From: Eubacterium sp. UBA3782
GTDB taxonomy: Bacteria > Bacillota > Clostridia > Lachnospirales > Lachnospiraceae
NCBI GenBank assembly: GCA_002368795.1
Contig: DFFG01000074.1
Location: forward strand, 1 to 15,970
Length of the DNA: 15,970 bases
Direction of reading: 5' to 3'
Part shown: positions 1-6,631 of the stretch, in pieces
Layout: the number at the start of each line of letters is the position of its first letter
Position numbering within the stretch: the first letter of the stretch is position 1
Notes under the pieces: generated by a model
Seen by the model: only the letters and a program-made list of their open reading frames with translations
Database searches by the model: none
What the model was told of the DNA's origin: nothing
Made by a program: the position numbers and the translations under genes

Positions 1-405
1 CGATGCGGGCTGCCTCGGCTTCTGCCGCTAACCGCTCTTCTTCGGCGATGCGGGCTGCCTCCGCCTCCGCTGCCAGGCGCTCTTCCTCTGCAACACGGGC
101 TGCCTCGGCTTCCGCTGCTAACCGCTCTTCCTCGGCGATGCGGGCTGCCTCGGCTTCTGCTGCCAGGCGCTCTTCTTCTGCGATGCGGGCTTCCTCGGCT
201 TCTGCTGCCAGACGCTCTGCTTCTGCAACACGAGCAGCCTCTGCCTCCGCTGCAAGTCTTTCTTCCTCTGCAACACGGGCTGCCTCGGCTTCCGCTGCTA
301 ACCGCTCTTCCTCGACAATACGAGCTGCCTCTGCCTCAGCTGCAAGACGCTCTTCCTCTGCGATGCGCGCTGCCTCGGCTTCTGCTGCAAGTTTCTCTTC
401 TTCCT
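1..405 (-). repeat. 45-bp tandem repeat, nine copies
   Basis: Nine consecutive 45-bp units begin at 1, 46, 91, 136, 181, 226, 271, 316 and 361, and the array probably continues past the left edge. Each unit encodes 15 residues of the charged helix in the zinc-ribbon gene. Units differ by a few bases, mostly Ile/Val and single Ala/Glu changes, so the reading frame and helix pattern are preserved. Beyond 405 the repeat decays into non-periodic Glu/Lys/Ala-rich sequence. There are no spacers, so this is not a CRISPR array. Confidence 0.95.
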
Positions 406-1432
406 CCAGCTTCCGGCGCCGTGCCTCTTCCTGGGCAGCTGCTCTCTCTTCAGCTTCTTTCTTTGCGGCATCCTCAGCCTGTGCCTGTCTTAGTTTTTCC
501 TCTGCTGCCAGGCGCTCTGCTTCCCTTTCCTCCGGCGTTTTTGCACGGAAGGATTCCATGAAGGATGCCCGTTTTTTTCTGGCCAGAGGCTTTAATTCCG
601 GATGGATGATGGATTCCATCACGTTCCCGGCACCCAGTGCAAATGGATTGACGATGTCATCGCTGATGCCGGAAACGTTTATACTGAATTCTGAAGCGGC
701 CGCCTTCGGCAATTCCGTACGCTCCATCTCCCAGAAGCTGTCTTCTGCCGCTGCGCTTTCTTCCGGTACGGTACCGGTGTCTTCCTGCTGCAGCTCCATT
801 GCCGGTGTCTCAGCTTCCGGTACCGGATCTGATGCCTCCTCCTGACGGAATATCTCTGCCGGTGCCGCTGCTTTCTGCTGCGTCTTTACAAAGCTTCCGG
901 ATTCTGCTGCCGGTGTGTCCGTTTCCTTCGGGAACGTTTTTTCTGCCCGCTCAGGCTTTGTTCCGGCCGGCTCCGCGTTTGTCACAGACCTGTCGGATCG
1001 GATATTCTCTGACTCAGGTCTTGTCCCGGCAGGAGCATCTGCCTTTTCCTGTGCAGTTTCCGGCCTGGCCGCAGGGCGTTCCGCCTCCGGGGCAGGTGCC
1101 TCAAATTTCATTCCGCAGCCGGTACAGAATTTTGCGCCTGCACGCAGCTGCCTGCCGCAATTGGGGCAGACTCTGACGGATTCTTCGGATGCTGCCATGC
1201 TTCCGGCAGCCGATGCTGCAGCCGGTGCCGCCTGGGGCTTGTCCTCTGTAAACTTTCTGCCGCAGGCAGTACAGAATCTGGCGCCGAGGCGCAGCTGCTT
1301 TCCGCAGGCAGGGCAGACCACGACTGCTTCTGTCTGTGCTTTTTCTTCAAAGCGAAAGCCGCAGCCGGTGCAGAATTTAGCACCTGCACGTACCTGCTTG
1401 CCGCACTTTGGACAGCTGACCAGATTTTCCAT
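1..1432 (-). CDS. Triple zinc-ribbon protein with long repetitive charged helix (partial)
   Basis: The 477 visible codons stay open to the left edge, so the C-terminus lies outside the window. The N-terminus carries three zinc ribbons of the form CPxCGxQ...FCTxCG: Cys7/10/21/24, Cys40/43/54/57 and Cys89/92/103/106. A Pro/Glu/Ala-rich, probably disordered region follows to about residue 285. From about residue 295 the chain is almost entirely Glu, Ala, Arg and Lys, ending in a 15-residue repeat (ERLAAEAEAARIAEE type) from about residue 345. That composition fits a coiled coil or single alpha-helix. No signal peptide or membrane segment is visible in this part. The start at 1432 has only a G-run (1441-1445) as ribosome site, 8 nt upstream. 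Zinc ribbons of this kind are common at the N-termini of Clostridia membrane or scaffold proteins. Function is unknown. Confidence 0.85.
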   Translation of the reverse strand, partial: MENLVSCPKCGKQVRAGAKFCTGCGFRFEEKAQTEAVVVCPACGKQLRLGARFCTACGRKFTEDKPQAAPAAASAAGSMAASEESVRVCPNCGRQLRAGAKFCTGCGMKFEAPAPEAERPAARPETAQEKADAPAGTRPESENIRSDRSVTNAEPAGTKPERAEKTFPKETDTPAAESGSFVKTQQKAAAPAEIFRQEEASDPVPEAETPAMELQQEDTGTVPEESAAAEDSFWEMERTELPKAAASEFSINVSGISDDIVNPFALGAGNVMESIIHPELKPLARKKRASFMESFRAKTPEEREAERLAAEEKLRQAQAEDAAKKEAEERAAAQEEARRRKLEEEEKLAAEAEAARIAEEERLAAEAEAARIVEEERLAAEAEAARVAEEERLAAEAEAARVAEAERLAAEAEEARIAEEERLAAEAEAARIAEEERLAAEAEAARVAEEERLAAEAEAARIAEEERLAAEAEAARI

Positions 1433-1538
1433 GGCAAATACCCCCGTTTCCCTGTTCTCACAGATGGAATCCTGTGTATTCTTGTACATCTTGTACTCTC
1501 GGTATAGATAATTCAGAACAAATGCACAAATTCAATTA

Positions 1539-1567
1539 ATTATACCAAACCTGCAGGTTTTCAGCAA
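1539..1567 (-). promoter_or_regulatory. Promoter of the triple zinc-ribbon gene
   Basis: On the minus strand a perfect TATAAT lies at 1544-1539. It is preceded by TGG, which makes an extended -10. A weak -35, TTGCTG, lies at 1567-1562 with a 17-nt spacer. This predicts a leader of about 100 nt before the ATG at 1432. The extended -10 can compensate for the poor -35. Confidence 0.55.
1547..1560. promoter_or_regulatory. Perfect 14-bp palindrome AAACCTGCAGGTTT (candidate operator)
   Basis: This perfect palindrome sits in the spacer between the -35 and -10 of the minus-strand promoter of the zinc-ribbon gene. A dimeric repressor bound here would block RNA polymerase. I do not recognise the motif as belonging to a known regulator. 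Confidence 0.45.
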
Positions 1568-1601
1568 TGTCTGTGTCTGAATTCATGTCTTGGAACATAT
1601 G

Positions 1602-1641
1602 TGTAAATTCCATTTACAGTCTTCGGGCAATTTGATAGTAT
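1602..1641 (+). promoter_or_regulatory. Promoter of the M48-YARHG operon with overlapping palindrome
   Basis: The -35 is TTTACA at 1613-1618 (5 of 6). The spacer is 17 nt and the -10 is TAGTAT at 1636-1641, extended by TGA at 1633-1635. A 17-bp inverted repeat, TGTAAAT-TCC-ATTTACA at 1602-1618, covers the -35, so it is a likely repressor site. A strong ribosome site AAAGGAGG at 1670-1677 leads the ATG at 1686. Together with the opposing promoter this accounts for most of the 253-bp divergent spacer (1433-1685). Confidence 0.6.
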
Positions 1642-1685
1642 TATTTTGGTAACTAATCTTCGTTTACACAAAGGAGGCTTTTACT

Positions 1686-3068
1686 ATGTTTTGTCCTTAC
1701 TGCGGAACGCAGGTGGCAGACGATGATCTGTTCTGCTGGAACTGCGGATCCAAGATCGCAGCGTCGCCGAAGGCGCCATCTTCCGGCAGCCAGTCTGCGG
1801 CTTCGCGTCCCTCTGCCGAAGAGGGAAATATACCAACGCACGCATCCTTAGGAGGTGCTGACGCATCTGCCCGCCCGGCGGCCAGACAGCAGCAGAGCAG
1901 CCCCCGCACCGCCTCTCCTTCGGCGTCATCGGGATCAGGCTTTGCAGGAAGCGCTGCGGCAGGCCGCACGCCGGCATCAGGATCTGCAGGCAGCCAGCCT
2001 CGCAGGGCACAGGCCCCGGCGGAATCCCGCAGCAGCGCCGGCACTGCCCAGGCAGGAAACGCAAGGCGCAGCCAGGCCCGTCCTGCCCAGACCGGAAATG
2101 CACGACGCGTTTCTTCACCCGCTGCCAGGGCCGGAAGCTCCGGAAAGACCGGATCCTTTTACCTGATTGATTTTCTTGTCCGCATGTTTACAAATAAAGA
2201 GAATGTTCCGCTGATCATCTATCTTGTCCTGAACATTCTCCTGATCGGGCTGATCACGACCGCCATGCTAACGCTCCCCATCGGGTGGGGTCTTCTGTGC
2301 GGCTTCCTGCTGTATGTCGCCTCTGTCTCCATCGCCCTTTCCCCGATCGGCGAAGCCCTGCTCCGCTACCAGACAGGCTGCCATAAGATCACGGATCAGA
2401 CGGTTATCGACCGTATGGAGCCGATCTTCCGGGAAGTCTACACAAAGGCCCGGCAGGCCGATCCGTCGATCTCTGCGGATGTCCGCCTGTTCATGAACGA
2501 CGAAGATTGTCCCAACGCGTTTGCGACCGGACGCAAGACCGTCTGCATCACCCGCGGTCTGCTGACACTGCCGGATGAGCTGATCAAGGCGACCCTCGGA
2601 CACGAGTTCGGCCATCTTTCCCACAAGGATACAGACCGCATCCTCGTGGTCGCGATCGGCAACCTCTTCATCGAGGGTCTGTACATCCTGTTCCAGCTTG
2701 GCGCGATCCTCGCAGACATCATCATGCAGATCGTCGCCGCCTTCAGCGGAGACGCTAATGTATTTGTATCACTCATGAGTTCGATCTCCCGGTTCTTTAC
2801 CCTGGTCATCCTCGCCGCATTCATGCGTCTGTGGACGGCTCTGGGCACAGCACTGTGCATGAAGACGAGCCGCGGCAACGAGTTCCAGGCGGACGAGTTT
2901 TCCGTGCACCTGGGCTATGCTGACGGCCTTGTCCATCTCCTGCAGATCGTCGGCGGTGGTCCCCGCCCGAAGGGACTTTTCGCAAGTCTGGCCAGCAGCC
3001 ATCCGCACAGCGACGACCGCATCGCACGCATCAGAGAGCTCGCAGAGACCGGCAGTGCAAGGGCTTAA
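1686..3068 (+). CDS. Zinc-ribbon M48-family membrane metalloprotease
   Basis: This 460-residue protein has three parts. A zinc ribbon at residues 3-20 (Cys3/6/17/20) is followed by a long Ser/Ala/Pro/Arg-rich, probably disordered linker to about residue 155, then an HtpX-like peptidase M48 domain. Hydrophobic segments at about 173-197 and 200-220 look like transmembrane helices, with more at about 326-350 and 360-385. The catalytic motif is HEFGH at 306-310, in the context TLGHEFGHLSHKD. The expected third zinc ligand is Glu399 in GNEFQADEF. The PNAFATGR motif at 276-283 is also typical of the family. M48 enzymes degrade damaged membrane proteins. The ribosome site AAAGGAGG is 8 nt from the start. 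The next gene begins 14 bp after the stop, so the two are co-transcribed. The ribbon could be a sensor or docking module; that is inference. Confidence 0.92.
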   Translation: MFCPYCGTQVADDDLFCWNCGSKIAASPKAPSSGSQSAASRPSAEEGNIPTHASLGGADASARPAARQQQSSPRTASPSASSGSGFAGSAAAGRTPASGSAGSQPRRAQAPAESRSSAGTAQAGNARRSQARPAQTGNARRVSSPAARAGSSGKTGSFYLIDFLVRMFTNKENVPLIIYLVLNILLIGLITTAMLTLPIGWGLLCGFLLYVASVSIALSPIGEALLRYQTGCHKITDQTVIDRMEPIFREVYTKARQADPSISADVRLFMNDEDCPNAFATGRKTVCITRGLLTLPDELIKATLGHEFGHLSHKDTDRILVVAIGNLFIEGLYILFQLGAILADIIMQIVAAFSGDANVFVSLMSSISRFFTLVILAAFMRLWTALGTALCMKTSRGNEFQADEFSVHLGYADGLVHLLQIVGGGPRPKGLFASLASSHPHSDDRIARIRELAETGSARA

Positions 3069-3082
3069 AGGAGGGACAAACA

Positions 3083-3874
3083 ATGGCATTTGGAAAAAAG
3101 AAAAAGGAACCGGCCAGGAAAAATACAGCCCGGCCGGCAGGAAATACCGCGAACAGATCGAACAATCCGCTATATCCGCCCAAAAAGGAAAGTCAGGCCG
3201 CAGAAGTCCTGGTCGCTCTTGGCACCTCGGCAGCCTGCCTCCTCTTGGTCGGTGTGATCTTTACCCGCTTCAGCTACTCCGTTCAGGGTTATCCCTCATC
3301 GTCCAGCAGCTATACGCAGACAACGACCCAGGAGGGCACGCCCTCCGCAGAGCTCTCCCAGGAGGAGAACACCTATGAAGGCATGGGGACCGGCACAGCC
3401 ATAGCGGATGATGAGGTTCCGCCGGAGGTGACCGAAAACCAGGAGGATGTCCAGCCAGCCGAGGAGGCAGTGGTAACTGCAGCTCCGACCGAGGCACCGA
3501 CAGAAACGCCCACGGCGACTCCCACCCCGACGGCGACGCCGACCGCCACACCGACACCAACACCGGAAGAAAGGCGCGGCGACGGCCCGGATGATTACGT
3601 GATCCCGGACAGCACCAGCCGCTACCTGACAGAGGCAGATCTGGAGGGTCTGACAAAGGAACAGCTCCTGCATGCCAGAAATGAGATCTACGCCCGCCAT
3701 GGAAGACTTTTCCAGAGCGATGAGCTGCAGGCCTATTTCAACGGCAAGAGCTGGTACCACGGCACCATCGCCCCCAGCGAATTCGATGCAAATGCATCCC
3801 GATATTTCAACGATTACGAAGCAAAGAACAGCGTATTTATTCTGGAATACGAAAAGAAAAAAGGCTACATGTAG
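3083..3874 (+). CDS. Membrane-anchored YARHG domain protein
   Basis: This protein has 263 residues. A short Lys/Arg-rich cytoplasmic N-terminus is followed by one transmembrane segment at about residues 40-60. Next comes an acidic, Ser/Thr-rich linker and then a Thr-Pro-Ala repeat stretch at about 135-161, typical of an extended cell-wall spacer. The C-terminal domain (about 178-262) contains ARNEIYARHGRLF, with the family-naming YARHG at 203-207, then SWYHG. YARHG domains are thought to be extracellular, but their ligand is not established to my knowledge. The ribosome site AAAGGAGG (3067-3074) overlaps the stop codon of the upstream M48 gene, which suggests coupled translation. In many Firmicutes a zinc ribbon, membrane helix and YARHG domain occur in one chain. 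Here the ribbon is on the partner protein. Confidence 0.9.
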   Translation: MAFGKKKKEPARKNTARPAGNTANRSNNPLYPPKKESQAAEVLVALGTSAACLLLVGVIFTRFSYSVQGYPSSSSSYTQTTTQEGTPSAELSQEENTYEGMGTGTAIADDEVPPEVTENQEDVQPAEEAVVTAAPTEAPTETPTATPTPTATPTATPTPTPEERRGDGPDDYVIPDSTSRYLTEADLEGLTKEQLLHARNEIYARHGRLFQSDELQAYFNGKSWYHGTIAPSEFDANASRYFNDYEAKNSVFILEYEKKKGYM

Positions 3875-3878
3875 ACCG

Positions 3879-3895
3879 GCGGATCATTCATCCGC
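3879..3895. other. Small stem-loop between convergent genes
   Basis: GCGGAT and ATCCGC form a 6-bp stem with a 5-nt loop in the 44-bp gap between the YARHG gene and the convergent permease gene. There is no T-run on either side, so a standard intrinsic terminator is not supported. Confidence 0.25.
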
Positions 3896-3918
3896 AGATC
3901 AGGCATGCAGCCCATAGG

Positions 3919-4842
3919 TCAGATGTAGAGAAGCGAGAGCAGCGGGATCGTTGCAAGGGCCATCAATGTGGCCATGGCAATGAACTCGTTTGCCTCGTTT
4001 CCTTTATGCCCATATTCCTCCGCAAGCATACCGGACATGGTTGCCGGAGGCATGGACAGCAGGATAAAGAACAGATACAGCATATCCCTGTGGAAGGGAA
4101 GATGCGAAAAGAGCAGAATGCCCACCACCGGACAGATCAGCATGCGCACCAGCGCAAACAGGTAGTTTCCCGGCGTGGTAAATATCTTTCTCAGATCCTT
4201 CTGTGCAAGCGACGCGCCGATCAGGATCATGGAAAGCGGGATGCAGGCATTGCCCATGTAGGAGCAGAAGGTGACCGCCGGCGCCGGAAGCTGAATATTC
4301 AGGGCATTCAGCACGATGGCCAGGGCACTGACCGCCGTTCCGGAATTGAAGACCTTCCTGATTTCAAAGGGCTTCTCCTCATCTGCCATGCGGCTGGCCA
4401 GAAAAACGCCAGCCGTATAGGCAAAGATGTTGAAGAACAGCAGATAATAAAGCAGATAGATCACATAGGAATCACCAAACAGCGCCCGGATCAGAGGAAT
4501 GGAGAAAAATCCGACGTTGCTGAAATCCATCAGCAGCTGCTGCATGGAGGCTTCCTTTACTGGGAGTCTTCGCACCTTCACGTAGATCAGGCTGAAAACG
4601 AACAGATAGCCGTAATAGATCAGGGAAAGGATAAATGCCTCCCTGGACATGACATCCGCATTTTCTGCCCTGCCGCTGCCCAGACTGCTGAGGAGAAGAA
4701 ACGGATTCAGAATTTTGACCAGCAGCGTACTGATCTGATGCTGTCCGATCCGGTCAAAAAAGTGAAGCTTAAAGGCCAGATAGCCAGATACCATCATGGC
4801 GAACAGCACGATCATCTGCTGCAAAAGGATCATGGAGTCCAT
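3919..4842 (-). CDS. AEC-family (auxin efflux carrier-like) permease
   Basis: This 307-residue protein is almost entirely hydrophobic, with about ten membrane segments in two halves separated by the charged stretch SRMADEEKPFEIRK. The N-terminal pattern (MVSGYLAFK...NPFLLLSSL) and the C-terminal PPATMSGMLAEEYG...FIAMATLMA match the AEC family (PF03547). That family exports or imports organic anions such as malate in bacteria. The substrate cannot be read from sequence. The length is usual for the family. The ribosome site GAGAGGA lies 10 nt before the ATG at 4842; Met4 is a possible alternative start. The gene has its own promoter and stands alone. Confidence 0.88.
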   Translation of the reverse strand: MDSMILLQQMIVLFAMMVSGYLAFKLHFFDRIGQHQISTLLVKILNPFLLLSSLGSGRAENADVMSREAFILSLIYYGYLFVFSLIYVKVRRLPVKEASMQQLLMDFSNVGFFSIPLIRALFGDSYVIYLLYYLLFFNIFAYTAGVFLASRMADEEKPFEIRKVFNSGTAVSALAIVLNALNIQLPAPAVTFCSYMGNACIPLSMILIGASLAQKDLRKIFTTPGNYLFALVRMLICPVVGILLFSHLPFHRDMLYLFFILLSMPPATMSGMLAEEYGHKGNEANEFIAMATLMALATIPLLSLLYI

Positions 4843-4888
4843 AATTGCTGAATCCTCTCAAATTCTGTCATTGCAAAGTGTCGCATCT

Positions 4889-4916
4889 ATTATAGCGGAA
4901 TTCTCCTGCCGCGCAA
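4889..4916 (-). promoter_or_regulatory. Promoter of the AEC permease gene
   Basis: On the minus strand a perfect TATAAT lies at 4894-4889, with a weak TTGCGC at 4916-4911 and a 16-nt spacer. The predicted leader is about 40 nt. It begins just after the terminator of the preceding gene, which supports an independent transcript. Confidence 0.5.
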
Positions 4917-4935
4917 GAGAAAAAGCCGCCCGAAG

Positions 4936-5004
4936 CAAACAAAAAGGCACCGCAGCCCTCCCTTTCCAGACGCCTTTGTCGGGAAAGGTGAACTGTGGTG
5001 CCTT
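4936..5004 (-). terminator. Intrinsic terminator of the split-barrel gene
   Basis: On the minus strand, arms at 5004-4993 and 4955-4944 pair over 12 bp with one A-C mismatch. An inner CCTTTCC/GGAAAGG stem lies within the loop. The structure is followed by TTTTTGTTTG. It lies about 32 nt after the split-barrel stop codon and before the permease promoter. Confidence 0.85.
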
Positions 5005-5036
5005 GTCTGTTATTACGCTCTGGCATTTCTGCCTGA

Positions 5037-5438
5037 TCAGAAGGTGAACTCCTCGGGAGCGCTGGTAAAGGACGAGATGGTTGCCTTTGCGCACTCGAAG
5101 TAATAAACGATGGTGTTGCCGTCGTCTGCTTTGTACATTGCCTGAAGGCTCGGATAAGCATCCAGCATGGACTGCTTTGCCTCAAGGCGGTCATCTGCCT
5201 TCAGCACGCCGGCGATACGGATCCACTTGCCGCCGGTAAAGGCGCAGATCTCAGCCTTTCCGTTTGCTTCCAGCTGTTTTGATACATTCTTGACCTTTCC
5301 GGTCTGGATATACAGCTTGCCCTCATAGATGTGGGCCGTACCAAAGGGACGTACTCTCGGCTGATCGCCCTCGACGGTAGCCAGATAATAGGTGCCTGCC
5401 TTCTTCAGGAACTCACATGCCCGCTCAACATTGCTCAT
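5037..5438 (-). CDS. Pyridoxamine 5'-phosphate oxidase-like FMN-binding split-barrel protein
   Basis: This is a 133-residue single-domain protein. The N-terminal TYYLATVEGDQPRVRPFGTA (residues 16-35) and the following KLYIQTGKVKNVSKQL are typical of small split-barrel flavoproteins of the pyridoxamine 5'-phosphate oxidase superfamily. Such short members usually bind FMN (some bind F420 or heme) and act as reductases or flavin-binding proteins. They are rarely true PdxH enzymes, which are longer. The ribosome site AGGAGGT (5453-5447) lies 8 nt before the ATG. The gene has its own promoter and terminator, so it is monocistronic. The specific substrate is unknown. Confidence 0.9.
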   Translation of the reverse strand: MSNVERACEFLKKAGTYYLATVEGDQPRVRPFGTAHIYEGKLYIQTGKVKNVSKQLEANGKAEICAFTGGKWIRIAGVLKADDRLEAKQSMLDAYPSLQAMYKADDGNTIVYYFECAKATISSFTSAPEEFTF

Positions 5439-5474
5439 GATGGTTTACCTCCTGTTAAAGAATTTCTGAAACGC

Positions 5475-5499
5475 GGCCCGGACTGCCGTGCAGCCGGCC
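5475..5499 (-). other. Leader hairpin upstream of the split-barrel gene
   Basis: In the predicted leader, a GC-rich hairpin of about 10 bp with two bulges and a 3-nt loop (GGCC-GG-CTGC against GCAG-CC-GGCC) precedes the ribosome site by about 20 nt. It has no T-run. It could affect transcript stability. I recognise no riboswitch class. Confidence 0.3.
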
Positions 5500-5517
5500 A
5501 TGTATTTTATGCAATTT

Positions 5518-5546
5518 ATTATAGCGCAATACGGATAGCATTTCAA
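5518..5546 (-). promoter_or_regulatory. Promoter of the split-barrel gene
   Basis: On the minus strand, TTGAAA at 5546-5541 and a perfect TATAAT at 5523-5518 are separated by 17 nt. This is one of the best sigma-A-type promoter matches in the window. It lies in the 187-bp gap after rhaD and predicts a leader of about 70 nt. Confidence 0.7.
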
Positions 5547-5625
5547 CTCAGAGGTCCGGGAAAGTTCTCCGTCCTGCGGTCAGTTCCATCGTTTTGCCGC
5601 TGGAACCGTGAAGCATCTTTTCCGG

Positions 5626-6459
5626 TCAGTCCTTCTTCTCGTAGAGGAATCTCTCGGGAAGCGAGATGTTGAAGCCGACGGCCAGGTCACGGAAATTGTC
5701 CGGCGTAATGGTCTGCAGCTTCCTGGGTGCCATGGACATGACCTTCACCAGGATCTCAGCGGATTTCTCGATGGTATGCATCAGACCAAATGTAAGGTCA
5801 AAGGTCTCGCCGGAGCAGAACATGCCGTGATGAGCCCAGATGACGGCGTTGTACTTCTCCATCATCTTGCTGGTCTCGATGCCGATCTCCTTGCCGCCCG
5901 GAACCATCCAGGGGATAACGCCAACGCCCTCAGGGAATACCACCGGGCACTCGGTCGCCATCTCCCACAGCTCACGGGTAAAGATCTCATCGTTGAGAGG
6001 AAGAACAAAGGACAGTGCGATCACGTTGGTGGTGTGGGCATGGTAGATGATCCGGTGCTTGCCGTTGGTCACCCGCTTCTTGACTTCATGATTCAGAAGA
6101 TGTGTGGGCAGCTCGCTGGTGGGCAGACCGCCGTCCACAAGGCCCCAGCGGATCCGGTAATTCTCTCCGGCATCGTCCAGCTCGATCAGTGCGATGCAGG
6201 CCTCGGGATCCATGATGATATTACGGAAATATTTTCCGGTGCCGGTCACCAGAAAATACTCACCGGCAAGGCCCGGAACAGAGGCTCCGATCGGATGCCA
6301 CTCACCGTGATCCAGCAGCCGGTCCTTTACGGAATCGACCTCGTGATCAGTCAGTCGGTAGGAAAGGTTTCCGCCATTTCTCTCATGCCAGCCCTGCTCA
6401 TATCCATCGTTTGCCATCCGGATAAAATCCTGCACAAAGCGTCTCTCTAGAACTCTCAT
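5626..6459 (-). CDS. rhaD: Rhamnulose-1-phosphate aldolase
   Basis: RhaD cleaves L-rhamnulose-1-phosphate into dihydroxyacetone phosphate and L-lactaldehyde in the cytoplasm. It is a zinc-dependent class II aldolase of the AraD/FucA fold. The 277-residue protein aligns by eye with E. coli RhaD (274 residues): GWHERNGGNLS at 23-33, GTGKYFRN, GLPTSELPTH with Glu116, HAHTTN with zinc ligands His140 and His142, and His211 in AHHGMF. These sit one position from the E. coli Glu117, His141, His143 and His212. I chose the start at 6459, not the upstream ATGs at 6495 or 6525, because AGAGAGGAG (6478-6470) precedes it and the length then fits the family. It lies downstream of the rhamnosidase gene on the same strand with a 172-nt gap holding its own promoter. 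The isomerase (RhaA) and kinase (RhaB) are not in the window. Confidence 0.95.
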   Translation of the reverse strand: MRVLERRFVQDFIRMANDGYEQGWHERNGGNLSYRLTDHEVDSVKDRLLDHGEWHPIGASVPGLAGEYFLVTGTGKYFRNIIMDPEACIALIELDDAGENYRIRWGLVDGGLPTSELPTHLLNHEVKKRVTNGKHRIIYHAHTTNVIALSFVLPLNDEIFTRELWEMATECPVVFPEGVGVIPWMVPGGKEIGIETSKMMEKYNAVIWAHHGMFCSGETFDLTFGLMHTIEKSAEILVKVMSMAPRKLQTITPDNFRDLAVGFNISLPERFLYEKKD

Positions 6460-6498
6460 CGTTTTTGCACTCCTCTCTACTGTAAGTTTCTTCATTTG

Positions 6499-6520
6499 AC
6501 GCAGGCCATGCGGCCTGCGT
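6499..6520 (-). promoter_or_regulatory. Perfect 9-bp inverted repeat at the start of the rhaD transcript
   Basis: ACGCAGGCC and GGCCTGCGT, separated by 4 nt, lie just downstream of the predicted rhaD transcription start, at about +4 to +25. It could be a repressor operator or a 5' RNA hairpin. No T-run follows, so it is not a terminator. Confidence 0.5.
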
Positions 6521-6525
6521 TCCAT

Positions 6526-6559
6526 TCACAATTATACGTATGCAGCATGTTTTCGGCAA
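6526..6559 (-). promoter_or_regulatory. Internal promoter of rhaD
   Basis: On the minus strand, TTGCCG at 6559-6554 (4 of 6) and a perfect TATAAT at 6536-6531 are separated by 17 nt. The octamer AATTGTGA (6533-6526) overlaps the end of the -10. The same octamer occurs in the operator-like palindrome of the rhamnosidase promoter, suggesting a shared regulator. Confidence 0.55.
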
Positions 6560-6631
6560 TGGCCGATAAAAGCAATAACACCTTTCGGTCTTTTGCTGTT
6601 TCGTCCTTCCGCATCAGCACACTATGCCTTC

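Noticed and set aside
1..405. Regular 45-bp repeats as a CRISPR array
   Set aside because: The units are directly adjacent with no unique spacers and keep a coding frame.
3..845. A 280-codon Ser/Ala/Arg-rich frame on the plus strand over the 45-bp repeats
   Set aside because: It is a by-product of repeat composition. The minus strand has three zinc ribbons and a proper start, and its frame is open to the window edge.
3879..3895. Stem-loop between the convergent YARHG and permease genes as a terminator
   Set aside because: It has only a 6-bp stem and no T-run in either direction.
6460..6525. Upstream ATGs at 6495 and 6525 as the rhaD start
   Set aside because: Neither has a ribosome site, and 6495 falls beside the leader hairpin. 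The ATG at 6459 has AGAGAGGAG and gives the family length.
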